Source of the DNA: an uncultured Eubacteriales bacterium
GTDB taxonomy: Bacteria > Bacillota > Clostridia > Oscillospirales > Oscillospiraceae
Direction of reading: 5' to 3'
Assembly: GCA_900554625.1 (NCBI GenBank)
Contig: USHP01000041.1
Span: 1-9,991, forward strand
DNA length: 9,991 bases
The translations under genes and the position numbers were made by a program. The notes beneath the pieces were generated by a model. That model was not told where the DNA came from. It ran no database searches and saw only the letters and a program-made list of their open reading frames with translations. Position 1 is the stretch's first letter. The number at the start of each line of letters is the position of its first letter. Positions 6,287 through 9,991 of the stretch are shown piece after piece.

Positions 6287-7231
6287 TTAAAACTCGTTGA
6301 TAATCTTATTGAGCTCAATGATTTCCTCATAATCGCTCATATCGCATTCCACGAAGCGGGCACCAGGAACCTTAATAACATCGGCAAAGTATTCCTCGTT
6401 CTCATATCCAACAAGGAACTCTGTGAGCTTGTCCCGGGTCTGCTGGTCCACATGCTCCGCCACTACAATGGCCTCAGCAGGGATGGCGCCGGACTCGTGG
6501 ATAATCTTCACGTCGCCTTCCTTGGCATTGCCGTTGGCAATTTCAGAAGCCAGAATCTGGTCGGAAATGGGAACGACATCCACGTCACCCTTGATAACCG
6601 CCTGCAGTCCAGCCTGGTGAGAACCGGAGAAGCTAACAGCCTCAAAGAAGTCTCCGTTGGTATGAAGCATGTCAGAGTTCAGCGCATCATCGGGAAATGC
6701 CTTGATAATTTCTGCTGTAGGCACCAGATTGCCGGAGGTGGAATCCGGATCTACAAAGGCCATGGTGCGTCCTTTGATATCGGCAATGGAATTGATATCC
6801 TCATTGGCGCTGCTGGTAATGAATACGGAGTGATAGATTGCCTTTTCAGGATCTCCATCCTGGGCTTTCATAACGATAGGCTCCAAATCGGTGCGCTCCA
6901 CACCCAGAGCCAGCGCCTGAGAGCCCATGTAAGCCATATCGGCGCTGCCGGTACGGAGTGCCTCAATGATGGCATTATAGTCACTGGCCTGAATCTCCTC
7001 TACTTCGCAGCCCAGGAATTCACTCAGATCCTTAGCCATGCCGTTACGGGCGTCGGCGCTCTCTGCGGTGGATTCATTGGGGGCATAAGCGATGGTAAAT
7101 ACGCCATCTTCTCCACCGATGCCGGATGTATTGGCGGAGTCCGTTTTGCCGGAGGTGCCGCAGCCTGCCAGCAAAGATGCCGCTACAATGGCAAACAGGG
7201 CAATCGTTCCGATTTTTTTGTAAATTTTCAT
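6287..7231 (-). CDS. phnD: Phosphonate-binding lipoprotein of the ABC transporter
   Basis: A 314-residue extracellular substrate-binding protein. A signal peptide ends in the lipobox LLAGC, with lipidated Cys 24, followed by a Ser/Gly-rich linker. The PhnD fold starts at VFTIAYAPNES (44-54). Ligand-loop residues of the family are visible: DPDSTSGNLVP at 161-171, which cradles the phosphonate group, SGSHQAG at 202-208 with His 205, and PISD at 221-224 with Asp 224. I chose the ATG at 7231 because AAGGAG (7247-7242) lies 10 bases before it; a longer form from a TTG at 7258 would put the ribosome site inside the gene. The start is five bases after the dehydrogenase stop. The family takes up phosphonates and, in some members, phosphite or phosphate; the enzymes upstream favour a C2 phosphonate. 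Confidence 0.92.
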   Translation of the reverse strand: MKIYKKIGTIALFAIVAASLLAGCGTSGKTDSANTSGIGGEDGVFTIAYAPNESTAESADARNGMAKDLSEFLGCEVEEIQASDYNAIIEALRTGSADMAYMGSQALALGVERTDLEPIVMKAQDGDPEKAIYHSVFITSSANEDINSIADIKGRTMAFVDPDSTSGNLVPTAEIIKAFPDDALNSDMLHTNGDFFEAVSFSGSHQAGLQAVIKGDVDVVPISDQILASEIANGNAKEGDVKIIHESGAIPAEAIVVAEHVDQQTRDKLTEFLVGYENEEYFADVIKVPGARFVECDMSDYEEIIELNKIINEF

Positions 7232-7236
7232 ATTTC

Positions 7237-8394
7237 TCAAGCTCCTTTTCGTTTCCAATTACTATCTTTGGTTGTATATATCTGCTCCAAAATGGAGAGG
7301 ATTGTTTCCGGTTCAATGGGGATCGGGTTGTTATCTGCACGGCCTTTTGTCATTCCCAGCTGGGCCAGGTGCGGCAGATCCTTATGCTGCACGCCCCACT
7401 CCTCCAGTGTAGTCGGCTGACCGGAGCGGCGCAGAATATCCCGGATTTTTTCTTCCAGTTCTTCCGTATCTGCAACTCCCAAAGCCTGCAGCAGCGGTTC
7501 CGGTTTCCTCAAAGACGGGGCATTCAGCCGGAATACCGGTCCCAGCAGCATACTCACTGCTGTGCCATGGGGAATTGCCCAATGCATTGTCAGAGGATAG
7601 GAAATGGAATGACAGGCCGTCGTCTTGGTATTGCTGAAAGCCATACCCGCCAGCATGCTGCCCCGGGCCATGGCATCGTGGGCCCCCATCTTTCCTGCAA
7701 GCAGGTCGTCCATACTTCCCATCACCGTACGAATGGCTTCCAGCGCCAGTGCCTGGGACACGGCGTTGGTTCCCTTAGCCCAGTAGCTCTCCACTGCGTG
7801 GGCCACCGCATCCAAGGCGGAGGATACTGCCAGAGTCATGGGCATGCCGGCTGCCAGTTCCGGATCCACCAGCGCGGCCCATGCATAATTTTCCCGGCAT
7901 TCTACCGACCGTTTGGCGTCTTTTGTTGGGTCCCAGATGGTGGCCCAGCAGGTCACCTCGCTGCCGGTTCCCGCTGTGGTGGGCACGCCAATCCACCGGG
8001 CGGATGGGCTTGCGTACTCCTTGTTGATAATCATCGTCCGCAGCGCATCCACATCGGAGATTTGTTTGCCATACAGGCAGCACAGGGATTTTCCCACATC
8101 CAGCGTACTGCCGCCGCCTACTGCCACCACTACTTCCGGCGCAAAGTCTTTGGTTGCCTGGTAGGCCTCAAACAGCTGCTCCACAGTGGGATTGGATGCC
8201 CCGAAAACCAGGCTGTGAACCGTAAAACCAGCGTCTTTCAGTCCGGCAAATGCCGGCAGATTCAAAACCGTTTTGTTCCACACCAGCAGCAGCACCTCTT
8301 TGCGTGCCAGATGCATATTGGAAAGCAATTCTGCCAGCATTGCTGTGCAGCCTGAACCTTCTACCGTTTGGACAGGATTATAATACCGGTTCAA
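7237..8394 (-). CDS. Iron-type alcohol dehydrogenase, probable 2-hydroxyethylphosphonate/phosphonoacetaldehyde oxidoreductase
   Basis: A 385-residue group III (Fe-dependent) alcohol dehydrogenase of normal length. The nucleotide-binding motif is VGGGSTLDVGK at 92-102, and TTAGTGSEVT at 139-148 is typical. All four metal ligands are in place: Asp 195 and His 199 in ALDAVAHAVE, His 262 in ACHSISYPL, and His 276 in IPHGTAV. The C-terminal GRADNNPIPI resembles the branch that interconverts phosphonoacetaldehyde and 2-hydroxyethylphosphonate (PhpC-like). Lying between phnX and the transporter, it most likely oxidises imported 2-hydroxyethylphosphonate with NAD and feeds PhnX. An alternative is reduction of the acetaldehyde made by PhnX to ethanol. 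The start is TTG at 8394, seven bases after AAGGAGG (8408-8402), and it overlaps the phnX stop as TTGA. The family call is firm; the substrate is inferred from context and a short tail motif. Confidence 0.85.
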   Translation of the reverse strand: MNRYYNPVQTVEGSGCTAMLAELLSNMHLARKEVLLLVWNKTVLNLPAFAGLKDAGFTVHSLVFGASNPTVEQLFEAYQATKDFAPEVVVAVGGGSTLDVGKSLCCLYGKQISDVDALRTMIINKEYASPSARWIGVPTTAGTGSEVTCWATIWDPTKDAKRSVECRENYAWAALVDPELAAGMPMTLAVSSALDAVAHAVESYWAKGTNAVSQALALEAIRTVMGSMDDLLAGKMGAHDAMARGSMLAGMAFSNTKTTACHSISYPLTMHWAIPHGTAVSMLLGPVFRLNAPSLRKPEPLLQALGVADTEELEEKIRDILRRSGQPTTLEEWGVQHKDLPHLAQLGMTKGRADNNPIPIEPETILSILEQIYTTKDSNWKRKGA

Positions 8395-9206
8395 CGTACT
8401 GCCTCCTTCTGTGCCATACGGCGGTTCAGCTCTTCCACTGCCTTCGGCAACTCTTGAATGGAATCAATCACCAGATCTGCTCCGGCTTCCAAATACCGCT
8501 GTGTTGCCTGCTGTTTGCGTCGACTCACTTCCTGAGGTTCTGCGCTTTCGTATTCCTCCTGGGTAAAGCCCAAGATGTTGGAACCGGTGAGGATGCCAAT
8601 GCTCCAGGCGCCGGCATTTTTGCCTTCCAGGATATCCACCACGGTATCGCCTACCTTAACTACGCAGCATGGCGGATACACATTCAATCTGCGCATGCAC
8701 TCGTATAGCATGAACGGCGTGGGACGGCTTGCTCCGGTAATGTCGGGAGTGATCACGCAGTCAGCGCTGTAGCCCAGTTCTGCCGCTCTGGGCAGAACCT
8801 GCTCCATCATCTGAGACGTGTATCCAGTGGTAGAGGCGATTTTCAGGCCCTGCTTGCGCAGCTGATTTACTGTCTCCACCACACCGGGAATCGGCACACT
8901 GTACTGGGCAACGACTTCGTAAAGGGTTGCTTCAAAGATCTGGTACAGCCGATCCACATTCTCTTCCGTCCAAGGAGCGCCGTAGCGGTCCTGCCATTGG
9001 CGGCTGCCGGAAGGAGAGGCCAGCAGCTGACGGATATGAGCCTTTTTCTCCATGCCCATGGGCTTGTTGATTTCTTCCTTGGTCAGATGGATTCCTGCCT
9101 GGGTGAATACCCGGTCAAAAACTGTGCTGGGAGCACTGGAACCATAGTCCACCGTAGTCCCTGCCCAGTCGAATACGATCATTTGAATCGTGTTTGTATC
9201 TGTCAT
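8391..9206 (-). CDS. phnX: Phosphonoacetaldehyde hydrolase (phosphonatase)
   Basis: A 271-residue HAD-superfamily enzyme that splits phosphonoacetaldehyde into acetaldehyde and phosphate in the cytoplasm. Numbering from the ATG at 9206: FDWAGTTVDYGS carries the nucleophile Asp 13, with Ala rather than a second Asp two residues later, as in true phosphonatases. MGMEKKAHI carries the Schiff-base Lys 54 and His 57 of the cap domain. STTGYT at about 125-130 is HAD motif II, RPTPFM at 161-166 corresponds to the family RPxPxM segment, and KVGDTVVDI at 184-192 is the acidic motif. The ATG at 9206 is preceded by GAGGTG at six bases; a GTG at 9215 lies within that site and is unlikely to be used. It is the first gene of the operon, 154 bases after the DeoR-type gene. 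No phnW, its usual partner, is present nearby. Confidence 0.96.
   Translation of the reverse strand: MTDTNTIQMIVFDWAGTTVDYGSSAPSTVFDRVFTQAGIHLTKEEINKPMGMEKKAHIRQLLASPSGSRQWQDRYGAPWTEENVDRLYQIFEATLYEVVAQYSVPIPGVVETVNQLRKQGLKIASTTGYTSQMMEQVLPRAAELGYSADCVITPDITGASRPTPFMLYECMRRLNVYPPCCVVKVGDTVVDILEGKNAGAWSIGILTGSNILGFTQEEYESAEPQEVSRRKQQATQRYLEAGADLVIDSIQELPKAVEELNRRMAQKEAVR
8392..8408 (-). promoter_or_regulatory. Ribosome binding site and TTG start of the dehydrogenase
   Basis: AAGGAGG at 8408-8402 lies inside the last codons of phnX and is followed after seven bases by TTG (8394-8392). The TTG shares bases with the phnX TGA (8393-8391). No in-frame ATG with a comparable site is near, so the non-ATG start is well supported and implies coupled translation. 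Confidence 0.75.
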
Positions 9207-9222
9207 TCCGAACACCTCAATC

Positions 9223-9321
9223 GCTGTTAATTGCAGTTATTTTTGATTGCAGCATCATTATAAACAGCATCTAACCGCAATTCAATCATGTTTACGTCAA
9301 TGCTTTGTAAAATAAACAGCA
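9223..9321 (-). promoter_or_regulatory. Candidate operator region for the DeoR-type regulator
   Basis: Two families of short repeats surround the phnX promoter. AATTGCAGTT (9229-9238) and GATTGCAGCA (9246-9255) are direct copies 17 bases apart, and AACCGCAATT (9274-9283) is the inverted form with one mismatch. ATAAACAGCA occurs exactly twice (9261-9270 and 9312-9321), 51 bases apart, and its core is also present inverted as GCTGTT at 9223-9228. DeoR-family repressors commonly bind several spaced repeats. Sites over the -10, the -35 edge and the leader would suit repression. Which motif is the real operator is not known. Confidence 0.4.
9258..9286 (-). promoter_or_regulatory. Promoter of the phosphonate operon
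   Basis: On the minus strand, TTGAAT (9286-9281, four of six consensus bases) is followed by exactly 17 bases and a perfect TATAAT (9263-9258). The start of transcription would be near 9251, about 45 bases before the phnX ATG. The weak -35 suits a regulated promoter. Confidence 0.68.
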
Positions 9322-9322
9322 A

Positions 9323-9349
9323 AAAACCGCAGGCATAGCCTGCGGTTTT
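9323..9349 (-). terminator. Intrinsic terminator of the DeoR-type gene
   Basis: A perfect 12-base-pair stem (AAAACCGCAGGC at 9323-9334, complement at 9338-9349) closes a three-base loop. On the minus strand it ends in a run of six T. It lies 11 bases after the regulator stop, so the regulator and the phosphonate operon are separate transcripts. Confidence 0.93.
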
Positions 9350-9360
9350 CATTGTACGCA

Positions 9361-9991
9361 CTATTGGATTTGGATTCCTTTTTTTCGATACTCCTCACGA
9401 ATCTCCTGAGAAATATGCTCATCCATGACCAGAAGATCCACCTGCTCCACCCCCAGTGCCACACGTTTAGAACATTTACCCAATTTGCTGGAATCCATCA
9501 CCGCAACCACTTTCCGGGAGATCTTTGCCAGAAGCTGGATAACGCCGATTTCCTCCATCCTGAAATCTGTGAATCCATCTTGATAGTTAACTGCGTTGAT
9601 TGACAGGAATGCCACATCCGGCCGGTATGTCTCAAATTCCCGTTCGCAAACAGTGCCGAATGTCGAACGTTCCATTGGATCCACGTTGCCGCCAATGGCA
9701 ATCAAATGAATGGAAGGATTCTGCATGAGGATATTCAGTGCAGCATAGTTGTTGGTAACAACAGTAATGTTCAGATTCAATGTGGCCAGTTCCTGCGCCA
9801 GAACGGTATTGGTTGTTCCGGAGTTTAGGGCAACCACATCCCCTTCTTTGATATACGCAAGGGCTTTTCGTGCAGCCTCCCGCTTTTCCTCGCTGTGGAT
9901 AATTTCCCGGCCGTTGAAATGAGACAACGACAGCATGGTTTCCGGCAGACAAGCTCCTCCGTGAACATACTTGATCAGCCCTTCCTGCTCC
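9361..9991 (-). CDS. DeoR/GlpR-family transcriptional regulator (partial, runs off right edge)
   Basis: About 209 residues of the C-terminal part are visible; the true N-terminus lies beyond the window. The first residues, EQEGLIKYVHGGA, are the end of the DeoR winged helix-turn-helix (usual form EExGLIxRVHGGA), so most of the DNA-binding domain is missing from view. The rest is the DeoRC sensor domain: a short basic-acidic helix (HSEEKREAARKAL), the sugar-phosphate binding region GDVVALNSGTTN, the strand ITVVTNN, IAIGGNVD, FLSINAV, the helix end MEEIGVIQLL, KVVAVMDSSKLGK, and VDLLVMDE near the end. The family normally senses phosphorylated sugars or similar small phosphates. A phosphonate or phosphonate aldehyde could fit such a pocket, and the gene lies just upstream of the phosphonate operon, so it is the likely local regulator. 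It stops with TAG. Confidence 0.9.
   Translation of the reverse strand, partial: EQEGLIKYVHGGACLPETMLSLSHFNGREIIHSEEKREAARKALAYIKEGDVVALNSGTTNTVLAQELATLNLNITVVTNNYAALNILMQNPSIHLIAIGGNVDPMERSTFGTVCEREFETYRPDVAFLSINAVNYQDGFTDFRMEEIGVIQLLAKISRKVVAVMDSSKLGKCSKRVALGVEQVDLLVMDEHISQEIREEYRKKGIQIQ

Noticed and set aside
7126..8355. A 409-codon plus-strand frame opposite the dehydrogenase
   Set aside because: It is antisense to a gene with complete metal-binding and nucleotide-binding motifs, and it shows no ribosome site or recognisable fold.
1..9991. CRISPR array, tRNA or rRNA genes, riboswitch
   Set aside because: No regularly spaced repeats, cloverleaf-like segments or known aptamer cores were seen on either strand.

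Overview
The window looks like chromosomal DNA of a moderate-GC Firmicute of class Clostridia, probably a gut anaerobe. The evidence is the strong AGGAGG-type ribosome binding sites, the LytTR plus DUF3021 regulator pair, the IS- and phage-type remnants, and the general protein style. The species cannot be named from the sequence.

Left part (1-2420): a patched, decaying region. A plus-strand reading frame entering from the left ends at 56 and resembles a transposase cut off at its first catalytic Asp. It abuts a minus-strand fragment of an SPP1-type phage portal protein (about 57-538), which keeps only the first ~160 residues. Immediately after it, on the plus strand, is a lipoprotein of the Cthe_2159 carbohydrate-binding beta-helix type (572-2272). 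One in-frame TAG at 1403-1405 splits this gene; the frame is otherwise intact. A strong bidirectional hairpin terminator (2376-2418) closes the region.

Middle (2481-3842): a two-gene minus-strand unit encodes a stand-alone LytTR DNA-binding regulator (2892-3329) and a four-helix DUF3021 membrane protein (2481-2879). It has a good sigma-A type promoter at 3372-3400. About 510 bases without a convincing gene follow, holding that promoter and the hairpin terminator (3687-3724) of the next operon.

Right part (3843-9991): a compact minus-strand phosphonate operon, transcribed from a promoter at 9258-9286. The order is phnX (phosphonoacetaldehyde hydrolase), an iron-type alcohol dehydrogenase, phnD (binding lipoprotein), phnC (ATPase), phnE and phnE (two permeases), then a terminator. 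The genes overlap or are separated by 26 bases or fewer. Upstream, on the same strand, a DeoR/GlpR-family regulator runs off the right edge and ends in its own terminator (9323-9349). Repeated short motifs around the operon promoter look like its operator.

Inferred working model: the ABC transporter imports a C2 phosphonate, the dehydrogenase oxidises 2-hydroxyethylphosphonate to phosphonoacetaldehyde, and PhnX cleaves that to acetaldehyde and phosphate. The DeoR-type regulator controls the set. No aminoethylphosphonate transaminase (phnW) is in the window, so 2-hydroxyethylphosphonate is a plausible true substrate.
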